DNA of 11,307 nt, from assembly GCA_002385465.1 (NCBI GenBank), contig DGDN01000104.1, positions 3,206-14,512 of the forward strand, given 5' to 3'. Of this stretch, positions 1-6,074 are shown piece by piece. Every line of letters begins with the position of its first letter. Position 1 is the stretch's first letter. Position numbers and translations under genes: made by a program. This DNA comes from Candidatus Fermentithermobacillaceae bacterium UBA3951. GTDB taxonomy: Bacteria; Bacillota; Sulfobacillia; Fermentithermobacillales; Fermentithermobacillaceae. The notes under the pieces were generated by a model. That model had not been told where the DNA came from, did no database searches, and was given only the letters and a program-made list of their open reading frames with translations.

Positions 1-51
1 ATCAGTCTAAGAGCAGTATCAATGCAAGAGCGGCATCGTGATTGGGCTTTC

Positions 52-81
52 TTGACTCCTTCGCCCATGAGATGGTAATAT
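52..81 (+). promoter_or_regulatory. Sigma-A-type promoter for the riboswitch-ABC transporter operon
   Basis: A TTGACT -35 element at 52-57 and a TAATAT -10 element at 76-81 are separated by 18 nt, and TG at 73-74 gives an extended -10 (TGnTAATAT). Transcription would start near 88, about 80 nt before the riboswitch aptamer and about 420 nt before the first start codon. The match to the housekeeping consensus and the position just upstream of the aptamer both support it. A short inverted repeat (GGGC at 44-47, GCCC at 63-66) overlaps the -35 region. It could be an operator or chance, and nothing else supports regulation there. Confidence 0.65.
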
Positions 82-114
82 CATCAAAGAGTTACAGCGC
101 TCAGCAATAATGCG

Positions 115-155
115 GTTCACGAGTCACGGCACTCAGCAAGATTTCCCCGGTGAAC
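115..155 (+). other. Leader hairpin upstream of the aptamer
   Basis: GTTCAC (115-120) can pair with GTGAAC (150-155). Inside it GAGT (121-124) pairs with ACTC (131-134) around a six-base loop, stacking directly on the outer stem with an asymmetric internal loop on the 3' side. It lies between the predicted transcription start and the c-di-AMP aptamer and has no U tract, so it is not a terminator. It may insulate or help fold the aptamer. The pairing is visible; a role is only inferred. Confidence 0.35.
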
Positions 156-167
156 ACAAACTTCCGT

Positions 168-290
168 TCTGCGCTGAATCTCCCTACGGGAGAGCGGGGG
201 ACCCAAGGCATTAGGGGCTAATCCCAAACGGTAGGGCTACTTCCATCGGCCCGAGCCCGTCAGCTAACCTCGTAAGCGTCGATGGGGGAC
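168..290 (+). ncRNA. ydaO/yuaA-type cyclic di-AMP riboswitch
   Basis: This is the c-di-AMP sensing aptamer of the ydaO-yuaA class. The conserved blocks are present in order: CGCTGAATC (172-180), the closed hairpin TCTCCC/GGGAGA (179-184/188-193), GCGGGGGACCCAAGG (194-208), GGGGCTAATCCC (214-225), TAGGGCTAC (232-240) pairing GGGC (234-237) with GCCC (249-252), and the diagnostic CCCGTCAGCTAACCTCGTAAGCG (two parts, 256-267 and 268-278). P1 is closed by CGCT (172-175) with AGCG (275-278). In known cases ligand binding usually turns expression off, and targets are K+ importers, osmolyte transporters and cell wall enzymes. Here it precedes a peptide-type ABC importer operon by about 220 nt, so that operon should respond to c-di-AMP. 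Exact ends are approximate. Confidence 0.93.
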
Positions 291-510
291 ACTTGCGCGG
301 CAAGAGCGTCGGAAGGGCGGAGGTATTCAACACTAGCTAACTGTCTTCTTATTCTGTAATAATGGGTCGCAAGATCAGGCCCTCCCCCAAGATGGCGCCT
401 TCAGTCAGCCTGTGGCTTCACTAGGCGTGTGGTTTCATCCGGACCGCCATGCCTCCAGGTCAATTGCTGATCGCTCCTCGATTCACCGCATCTAAAGGGG
501 AGGTTGAAGC
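291..510 (+). promoter_or_regulatory. Riboswitch expression platform and 5' untranslated leader
   Basis: This stretch of 220 nt between the aptamer and the first gene has no credible ORF. AGCGTCG at 305-311 repeats the aptamer's own 3' P1 strand and what follows it (275-281). Extended to AGCGTCGGAAG (305-315), it could pair with CGCT (172-175) and CTTCCG (161-166), competing with P1. I see no textbook GC hairpin followed by a T run, so the switch mechanism is open. GGAGGTAT (317-324) could also pair at long range with ATGCCTCC around 449-457. The strong ribosome site AGGGGAGGT (496-504) ends 6 nt before the ATG at 511. An upstream CTCCT near 475-479 could pair weakly with it. Confidence 0.5.
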
Positions 511-2106
511 ATGACTTATCCGAGAAGTCCAAAGAGGTCTCTCTATGTGGTCTTGGCTCTTGTCTTGGTGTTGGTCTCCGTAACCGGTATCTCCGGCTGC
601 GCCAAGGAAGAACCGGAACCCGCCGGAAAAACCCTCTCACTAGTCATTGACTGCGAGGCCAACCGGAAAGATGAAGCCGAAGCGATCGCTTCTCAGCTGA
701 GACAGATCGGCATACAAGCGGAAGCACGCACTTGGGAATGGAGCGCCATGAAGGCCGAATTCATGGCCGGAAACCGGCAGCTCTACATGACTGACTGGGG
801 AAGCTCCTATTTCGACCCGTTTGACCTCGCCATCCCGAAACTGGTAACCGGCGAACGGGGCAATTACTCCTTCTACTCAAACCCCGAAGTAGACGATCTC
901 CTGAGCCAAGCCACTTCAGCCACCGATGACGAGACGCGCAAGGCGCTTTATCACGAAGTGCAGGAGATTATCTACAACGATGCCCCTTGGGTGTTCGGCT
1001 ACTGCCTCGAGGAAATCGCCGCGGCGTCAACCAAAGTCGGCGGTTGGCGCGTATCCATGGACTCCCGGATCAACCTACACGACGTCACTTTGGAAGGCGG
1101 AGATACAATCACAGTTGGCCTGGGCATCGACAAGATCATCACGATGGACCCGGGAAACTATCGTGACCGGGATACTGAAACCGTCATAAGGAACGTTTTC
1201 GATGCCCTGGTCACACGGACGTGGGACGGAGAAGTGATCCCGGAAATAGCGGAGTCGTGGGAAATACCCGATCCGACTACATATGTGTTCAAGATAAGAG
1301 AGGGGATCACGTTCCACAACGGTGAGGTACTGGACGCCGATGATGTAGTCTTCACCTTCGAAAGAGTCCTCCAAGAAAACGGAATTGGAGGTCAGACCTC
1401 GCCGAGACGTGGACTTCTGGGGCCCGTTGCATCGGTAACGAAGGTTGACCCCTATACCGTTGAGTTTGCCCTTGAAAACCCCTTCCCCGTATTCCTTCAG
1501 GCCCTCTGTCACTTCCAGATAGTGCCGAAGGACTATGTAACGGAAGTGGGCGACGCAGAGTTCGCGGAGAAACCCGTTGGCGCGGGTCCTTTCAAGTTCA
1601 AGGAGGGTCGCCTCAACGACCAGGTTGTTCTCACCCGGTTTGAGGGCTACTACGGCGGGGCTCCCGATCTCCCACCTGTCGGTCCGGCCGCCATAGACAC
1701 GGTAGTGTTCCGCATGATGCCTGACCCGGCAACCAGGGTCGCAGCCCTCAAGGCAGGCGAGATACACATCGCCGACAAGCTCCCGCCCGACATGGCCGAT
1801 TCGCTCAAGGACGATCCGGGCATCAAGGTTGATTCTGTCCCCGGTACCAGGACATACGGCATAGAGTTCTGCCTCACGAAGCCTCCTTTCGATGACGTAA
1901 GGGTCAGGCAAGCACTGAACTACGCCATTGATTGGGACGCCATCATCGCCACCATATACGGAGGCAGGGCAGTGAGACTGTCCACGGCGTTCATACCCAG
2001 CGGCTTCGGGTACCACCATGACCTAAAGCCCTACGAGTACAACCAGGCCAAGGCGGTTGAGCTCTTGAAAGAGGCCGGTTTCGACGTTTCACTTCCCAAC
2101 CAGTAG
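511..2106 (+). CDS. Circularly permuted family 5 solute-binding lipoprotein of an opp/dpp-type ABC importer
   Basis: This protein captures a peptide or similar solute outside the membrane and delivers it to the permeases encoded next. Residues 1-30 are a lipoprotein signal: basic start, hydrophobic run 11-25, lipobox ISGC with lipidated Cys30, then an acidic linker. Residues 42-194 match the usual C-terminal end of family 5 binding proteins (DEAEAIASQL, WGSSYFDP at 96-103, NYSFYSNPEVDDLL at 118-131, DAPW at 157-160). Residues 198-531 match the usual N-terminal part (MDPGNY, VIRNVFDALV, PEIAESWEI, FKIREGITFHNGE, DDVVFTFERVL, GAGPFKF, VRQALNYAID at 465-474, LLKEAGF at 518-524). The total of 531 aa is a normal complete size with the order swapped, and the frame is open throughout. 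Ser99 stands where DppA/OppA have the Asp that binds the peptide amino group. The family is certain; the substrate is not. The start is fixed by a strong ribosome site. Confidence 0.93.
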   Translation: MTYPRSPKRSLYVVLALVLVLVSVTGISGCAKEEPEPAGKTLSLVIDCEANRKDEAEAIASQLRQIGIQAEARTWEWSAMKAEFMAGNRQLYMTDWGSSYFDPFDLAIPKLVTGERGNYSFYSNPEVDDLLSQATSATDDETRKALYHEVQEIIYNDAPWVFGYCLEEIAAASTKVGGWRVSMDSRINLHDVTLEGGDTITVGLGIDKIITMDPGNYRDRDTETVIRNVFDALVTRTWDGEVIPEIAESWEIPDPTTYVFKIREGITFHNGEVLDADDVVFTFERVLQENGIGGQTSPRRGLLGPVASVTKVDPYTVEFALENPFPVFLQALCHFQIVPKDYVTEVGDAEFAEKPVGAGPFKFKEGRLNDQVVLTRFEGYYGGAPDLPPVGPAAIDTVVFRMMPDPATRVAALKAGEIHIADKLPPDMADSLKDDPGIKVDSVPGTRTYGIEFCLTKPPFDDVRVRQALNYAIDWDAIIATIYGGRAVRLSTAFIPSGFGYHHDLKPYEYNQAKAVELLKEAGFDVSLPNQ

Positions 2107-2134
2107 ACGGTAGACAAAAGGGGACGCGAGCAAA

Positions 2135-3157
2135 GTGCGTGGAGTCAAGATCCTGGAAAGAGCTTTGGCGGCACTCCCAATCATGTTGGGGGTGTGTATA
2201 GTAGTCTTCCTCTTCATGAGGCTTATCCCGGGGGACCCAGTTGACATCATGCTGGGGGAAGCCTCCAACGTGACCCAAGAAGAGATAGACGCCCTGAGAG
2301 CCCAGTTCAACCTGGATGACCCCATCCACGTGCAGCTTGCCTCGTATCTCATAAGGGTCCTCAAGGGGGATCTCGGCTACTCCATCTCCCGGTCGGCCGG
2401 CGTCCGGGACCTCCTCCTTGAGGCCCTTCCCGCCACCGTCGAACTGGCCCTCAGTTCCATTCTGCTGGCGCTCATTGTCGCCGTGCCGCTGGGCATCATC
2501 ACCGCGGTGAGACACAGGTCGGCAGTCGACCGTACCAGTATGGCGGCCTCGTTTTTGGGGATATCCATGCCGGCTTTCTGGTTGGGCATCGTACTCATCC
2601 TTGTGTTCGCGGTGCGCCTTAAGTGGCTTCCGACCTCGGGAAGGGCTACATACGGTTTTGTCCCGGCTCATGTCACCGGTCTTTACGTGCTGGACTCCAT
2701 CCTCACAGGGGACGTGCTGGCGCTAGAAGACTCCATCCGTCACTTGGTCCTGCCTTCCATCGCCCTGGGCGCGGCGCCTGCGGCGGTCATCACAAGGGTA
2801 ATCCGCTCGTCCATGCTGGAAGTGATGAGGAAGGACTACGTCACGTTTGCCCGGGCTAAGGGGGTCGCAGAGTGGGCGGTTATCTTGAAACACGTCTTCA
2901 GGAACGCTCTCATTCCTGCAGTGACGGTTACGGGCCTGGAGATCGGCAGCCTCTTGGGCGGGAACATGGTGGTTGAAACCATCTTCGGGTGGCCCGGCAT
3001 GGGGCGACTGGTGGTAGACGGTATCTTCAGCCGTGATTATTCGTTGGTGCAGGGGGCGGTCATGGTATACGGTTTCACGTTCGTAGCAGTCAACCTCATT
3101 GCAGACATCCTCTACACATGGCTCAACCCAAAACTAGTTATCGGAGAGAAGGTGTAA
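2135..3157 (+). CDS. dppB: ABC importer permease, DppB/OppB family
   Basis: This is one of the two membrane subunits that form the solute channel. The 340 aa match the family length. The N-terminal helix (about 11-30) runs into the typical RLIPGDP motif (29-35), followed by the extracellular Ile/Leu-rich segment with FNLDDPIHVQ and GDLGYSIS (78-85). Five further membrane stretches lie from about 100 onwards. The EAA loop that docks on the ATPases is at about 234-262 (FARAKGV...HVFRNALIPAV), and the later conserved ETIFGWPGMGRL (281-292) is intact. The GTG start has AAAAGGGGA at 2117-2124 as ribosome site. The gene begins 28 nt after the binding protein and ends 3 nt before the second permease. 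The symbol marks family position, not a proven dipeptide substrate. Confidence 0.93.
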   Translation: MRGVKILERALAALPIMLGVCIVVFLFMRLIPGDPVDIMLGEASNVTQEEIDALRAQFNLDDPIHVQLASYLIRVLKGDLGYSISRSAGVRDLLLEALPATVELALSSILLALIVAVPLGIITAVRHRSAVDRTSMAASFLGISMPAFWLGIVLILVFAVRLKWLPTSGRATYGFVPAHVTGLYVLDSILTGDVLALEDSIRHLVLPSIALGAAPAAVITRVIRSSMLEVMRKDYVTFARAKGVAEWAVILKHVFRNALIPAVTVTGLEIGSLLGGNMVVETIFGWPGMGRLVVDGIFSRDYSLVQGAVMVYGFTFVAVNLIADILYTWLNPKLVIGEKV

Positions 3158-3160
3158 GGC

Positions 3161-4072
3161 GTGATAAGGGGCGTAAGCGCGCGCGCCGGGGTGCGTAGAA
3201 AACTCTTTCTCTTGCGGCTTAGTCTATGGGCAGAAAACGCAAAGACCACGCTAAAGCGCCTGCGTCGCAACAAGGCCGCCGTCCTGGGGGCTTTAGTCGT
3301 GAGCGTGATAGCCCTGTCGGCGATCTTCGCCGAGGCAATCGCCCCCTATCCGCCCGACGAAATGAACCTGTCCGACCGGTTCAGCCCGCCCGGCGGCAAG
3401 TACATACTGGGCGCTGACCACTTAGGCCGCGATGTCCTCTCGCGGGTCCTTCACGGCGCCAGGGTCTCAATCTTGGTGGGTATCATCACGGTCACTATTT
3501 CTGTTGCCACCGGAGGGGCCCTTGGTCTTCTGGCCGGCTACTACGGCGGATGGTTCGACGCGTTTATGTCGAGGCTTACTGAAGTGCTTTTGGCATTCCC
3601 GTACCTCATTTTCGCAATAGGCGCCATGGCGATGCTGGGCCCCGGGTTTTGGAACCTGGTATGGGCCCTTTGCTTCAAGGGATGGGTTGAGTTCTTCAGG
3701 CTAGCTAGAGCCGGAGTCTTGTCGGAAAAGACCAAGGAATACGTGGAGGCGGCCAAAGTCCTGGGACGCTCGGACTTCGAGATAATGGGCTCGGAGATAC
3801 TCCCCAACATCGTTAACCCCCTCGTGGTGGTCGGGACCTTGCGTATGGGCACCATGATGGTGATGGAAGCCTCTTTAAGTTTTCTGGGAATCGGTATCCC
3901 GCCCCGGATCCCGACCTGGGGTTCCATGATCCAAGACGGGTATCGCTTCATCCTGAACGCGTGGTGGCTATCGACCTTTCCCGGTCTAGTCCTGGTCGCG
4001 CTCGTCCTGTCGGTCAACCTCGTCGGAGAGGGTCTGCGGGAAGTGCTCGACCCCGACCTTCAGACATTCTAA
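3161..4072 (+). CDS. dppC: ABC importer permease, DppC/OppC family
   Basis: This is the partner membrane subunit to the preceding permease. A basic, cytoplasmic N-terminus (1-38, including the family's RLRRNKAAVLG) leads to the first membrane helix (about 39-60). The conserved LGADHLGRDVLSR motif (83-95) is a hallmark of this subfamily. Further helices follow around 100-127, 143-160 and 214-290. The EAA loop is at about 193-221 (EYVEAAKVLG...ILPNIVNPLVV), followed by EASLSFLGIGIPP (236-248), WGSMIQDG (253-260) and the terminal GLREVLDP. At 303 aa it is of usual size. The GTG start follows GGAGAGAAGG at 3143-3152, inside the end of the previous gene, so the two permeases are probably translationally coupled. 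Confidence 0.93.
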   Translation: MIRGVSARAGVRRKLFLLRLSLWAENAKTTLKRLRRNKAAVLGALVVSVIALSAIFAEAIAPYPPDEMNLSDRFSPPGGKYILGADHLGRDVLSRVLHGARVSILVGIITVTISVATGGALGLLAGYYGGWFDAFMSRLTEVLLAFPYLIFAIGAMAMLGPGFWNLVWALCFKGWVEFFRLARAGVLSEKTKEYVEAAKVLGRSDFEIMGSEILPNIVNPLVVVGTLRMGTMMVMEASLSFLGIGIPPRIPTWGSMIQDGYRFILNAWWLSTFPGLVLVALVLSVNLVGEGLREVLDPDLQTF

Positions 4073-4095
4073 ACGCTTGAAAGGAGGCACTCGGT

Positions 4096-5103
4096 ATGGC
4101 AGCCGGCAATAACGAAGTCCTGTCAATACAGGGACTGGAAGTCTCATACCAGACCGACAGAGGCCCGGTCCGGGCCGTAAGGGGAGTAGACCTCTCGGTC
4201 CGCGAAGGAGAGATCCTGGGGCTGGTAGGAGAATCGGGATGCGGCAAGAGTGCCACTCTTCTTGCGGTCATGGGGCTCCTCCCGTTTCCCGGCAAGGTGG
4301 TTGGCGGAAACGTGCGGGTAAACGGCCTCGACGTCTTGAAGCTAAGCAAGAAGGAGCTTCGCTCCCTCCGGGGGAGCACAGTAGCCATGGTTTTCCAAGA
4401 CCCCATGTCTACCCTTAACCCGGCCCACAAAATCGGCGCCCAGATGAGAGAAGCATTGAGGGTCCACGGGCTACCTTGCACCCAAGACCTGCTGGTGCGC
4501 CTTCTTCAGGAAGTCGGCATACCTTCGCCCGAAGCGGTGCTCGGGTACTACCCGCATCAATTAAGCGGCGGGATGCAGCAGCGGGTGATGATCGCCATAG
4601 CCCTCTCCTGCCGTCCCAAGCTTATCCTGGCCGACGAACCTACCACAGCGTTGGACGTCACTATTGAGGCACAGATACTGGACCTTCTTAGGCAAATCAA
4701 CCGGGAAAGAGGAACCGCGATTGCCCTCGTCACCCACAACCTCGCAGTAGCATCTCAGTTCTGCCACCGCATAGCCGTCATGTACGCCGGTCAAATAGTG
4801 GAAGAAGGAAGCGTCGAGGAGGTCCTTGCAAATCCCCTTCACCCTTACACGCAAGGGCTAATCGGTTGCATCCCCAGGTTCCAAAAAGGCGTGCCCCTCA
4901 CGCCCATACCCGGACAGGTGGCCGACCTATCGGAAAACCTTGAAGGATGCGCGTTTTACCCAAGGTGTGCGAAGAGAGAGCCGGTTTGCGAAAAGACCCT
5001 CCAGGACCTCTTGGATACCGGCGGCAGGCTGGTAAGGTGCCAGAGATACGGCTATCTCGAATACGCCGAAACGGCCGCAGCTCAGGATTGGGGGAACGAG
5101 TAG
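4096..5103 (+). CDS. dppD: ABC importer ATP-binding protein, DppD/OppD family
   Basis: This is one of the two cytoplasmic ATPases that power import. Visible motifs are Walker A GESGCGKS (45-52), Q-loop MVFQDPMSTLNP (98-109), signature LSGGMQQR (156-163), Walker B LILADEP (176-182), D-loop TALD (184-187) and the switch His214. The C-terminal oligopeptide-transporter extension begins with NPLHPYTQGL (246-255). It carries Cys285, Cys291, Cys298 and Cys315 in the family's conserved spacing, a set reported to bind an iron-sulfur cluster in some relatives. At 335 aa it is full length. The ATG follows AAGGAGG (4081-4087) by 8 nt. It lies 23 nt after the second permease gene and 17 nt before the second ATPase gene. 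Confidence 0.94.
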   Translation: MAAGNNEVLSIQGLEVSYQTDRGPVRAVRGVDLSVREGEILGLVGESGCGKSATLLAVMGLLPFPGKVVGGNVRVNGLDVLKLSKKELRSLRGSTVAMVFQDPMSTLNPAHKIGAQMREALRVHGLPCTQDLLVRLLQEVGIPSPEAVLGYYPHQLSGGMQQRVMIAIALSCRPKLILADEPTTALDVTIEAQILDLLRQINRERGTAIALVTHNLAVASQFCHRIAVMYAGQIVEEGSVEEVLANPLHPYTQGLIGCIPRFQKGVPLTPIPGQVADLSENLEGCAFYPRCAKREPVCEKTLQDLLDTGGRLVRCQRYGYLEYAETAAAQDWGNE

Positions 5104-5120
5104 TGGAGGCAGCCGTGTCC

Positions 5121-6074
5121 ATGAGAGACAATGTCCCCTTGGTCCAAACGGTGGGACTAAGGCGTTACTTCTTTTCCAAACCGGGGTTCTTGGCCCGCAC
5201 GCTTGCCGGGCAGAGAGAACGTACGACCAAAGCCGTCGATGGAGTCGACCTATTCATACACGAAGGCGAGACCCTCGGTCTTGTGGGAGAGTCAGGCTGC
5301 GGCAAGAGCACCCTGGGTCGCGTCATAGTAGGCCTGTATCCCCCCACGGCAGGCCAGGTACTATACGAGGGGCGGGCCGAGCCGGGAGGTCAGATGATAT
5401 TCCAGAACCCATACGCTTCGCTGAACCCGCGCCACACCGTCCGGCAGATACTCGGGTTCTGCCTGGAGAAACGGGGCGTGCCTCTCGAGGACAGGGAGAG
5501 CGAGTCGGTGAGGTTGCTTGAAAGGGTGGGTCTCACGGCCCTTCACCTTGACCAGTACCCCCGCCAGTTCAGCGGCGGACAGAGGCAGCGGATAGGAGTG
5601 GCGCGCGCCTTGGCTATGCGCCCCCGCTTTATAGTCGCCGACGAACCCGTATCGGCCCTTGACGTATCGGTACAGGCCCAGATACTTAACCTTCTCGAAG
5701 GGCTCCAGGAGGAAACGGGCGTTTCTTTCCTACTCATATCCCACGACCTGGCCGTCGTGCACCATATGAGCCACAGGGTTGCCGTAATGTACTTGGGGAA
5801 AATCGTTGAGACGGGACGCACCGAAAGCCTATTCGAAAACCCGGCTCACCCTTACACCCAGGCGCTTCTTTCCGCCATTCCGCGGCTGGGGAAAACCAAG
5901 AGCGCAAGGATCCGTCTTCAGGGCACGGTCCCGTCGGCAGTAGATCCACCTCCAGGCTGCCGGTTTCAGACAAGGTGTCCCCATAAGATGGACGTTTGCG
6001 TTGAGATGGAGCCCAGGCCGGTAGGAGTCAAAGGAGATCCGGGTCACGTAGTCTGGTGCCACCTGCGCGCTTGA
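5121..6074 (+). CDS. dppF: ABC importer ATP-binding protein, DppF/OppF family
   Basis: This is the second ATPase of the importer, pairing with the DppD-like subunit. Visible motifs are Walker A GESGCGKS (56-63), Q-loop QMIFQNPYASLNP (91-103), signature FSGGQRQR (150-157), Walker B IVADEP (171-176), D-loop SALD (178-181) and His208. The C-terminal extension has NPAHPYTQALL and Cys280, Cys286, Cys293, Cys313. The segment between GLYPPTAGQVLYEG and the Q-loop is about 12 residues shorter than in typical DppF. Starts at GTG 5103, GTG 5115 or ATG 5121 are possible. GGAGG at 5105-5109 suits either of the last two, and ATG is chosen here (317 aa). An upstream ATG at 4947 would overlap dppD by about 157 nt and adds no family-like sequence. 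Its 3' end overlaps uvrC by 47 nt. Confidence 0.9.
   Translation: MRDNVPLVQTVGLRRYFFSKPGFLARTLAGQRERTTKAVDGVDLFIHEGETLGLVGESGCGKSTLGRVIVGLYPPTAGQVLYEGRAEPGGQMIFQNPYASLNPRHTVRQILGFCLEKRGVPLEDRESESVRLLERVGLTALHLDQYPRQFSGGQRQRIGVARALAMRPRFIVADEPVSALDVSVQAQILNLLEGLQEETGVSFLLISHDLAVVHHMSHRVAVMYLGKIVETGRTESLFENPAHPYTQALLSAIPRLGKTKSARIRLQGTVPSAVDPPPGCRFQTRCPHKMDVCVEMEPRPVGVKGDPGHVVWCHLRA

Noticed and set aside
43..67. Inverted repeat TGGGC/GCCCA as the terminator of a gene left of the window.
   Set aside because: It has only 5 bp around a 15-nt loop and no T run, and it overlaps the much better promoter elements.
355..363. Second promoter downstream of the riboswitch (TGTAATAAT).
   Set aside because: It resembles an extended -10, but I see no acceptable -35 about 17 nt upstream, and the sequence is also part of a short A/T inverted repeat (TTATT 349-353 with AATAA 358-362). 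Too weak to call.
401..640. Minus-strand ORF (79 aa) over the leader and signal peptide region.
   Set aside because: Arg-rich translation with no ribosome site or recognisable features, antisense to the leader and start of the binding protein gene.
1075..2019. Long minus-strand ORF (314 aa) opposite the binding protein gene.
   Set aside because: It is antisense to a clear coding gene, has no family-like motif or ribosome site, and is explained by the G+C-rich codon pattern of the + strand gene.
511..2106. Binding protein gene as a pseudogene, or two broken genes read as one.
   Set aside because: The frame is open for 531 codons, both blocks keep their motifs, the total length equals one complete protein, and a good ribosome site, signal peptide and lipobox precede it. 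Simple collapse of tandem copies in assembly would not place a signal peptide directly before the displaced block.
1991..2671. Minus-strand ORF (226 aa) across the binding protein-dppB junction.
   Set aside because: It is a charged, low-complexity translation antisense to two recognised genes, with no family features.
4947..5120. Upstream ATG (4947) as the dppF start.
   Set aside because: It would overlap dppD by about 157 nt, and the added residues are an out-of-frame reading of the conserved DppD cysteine region.
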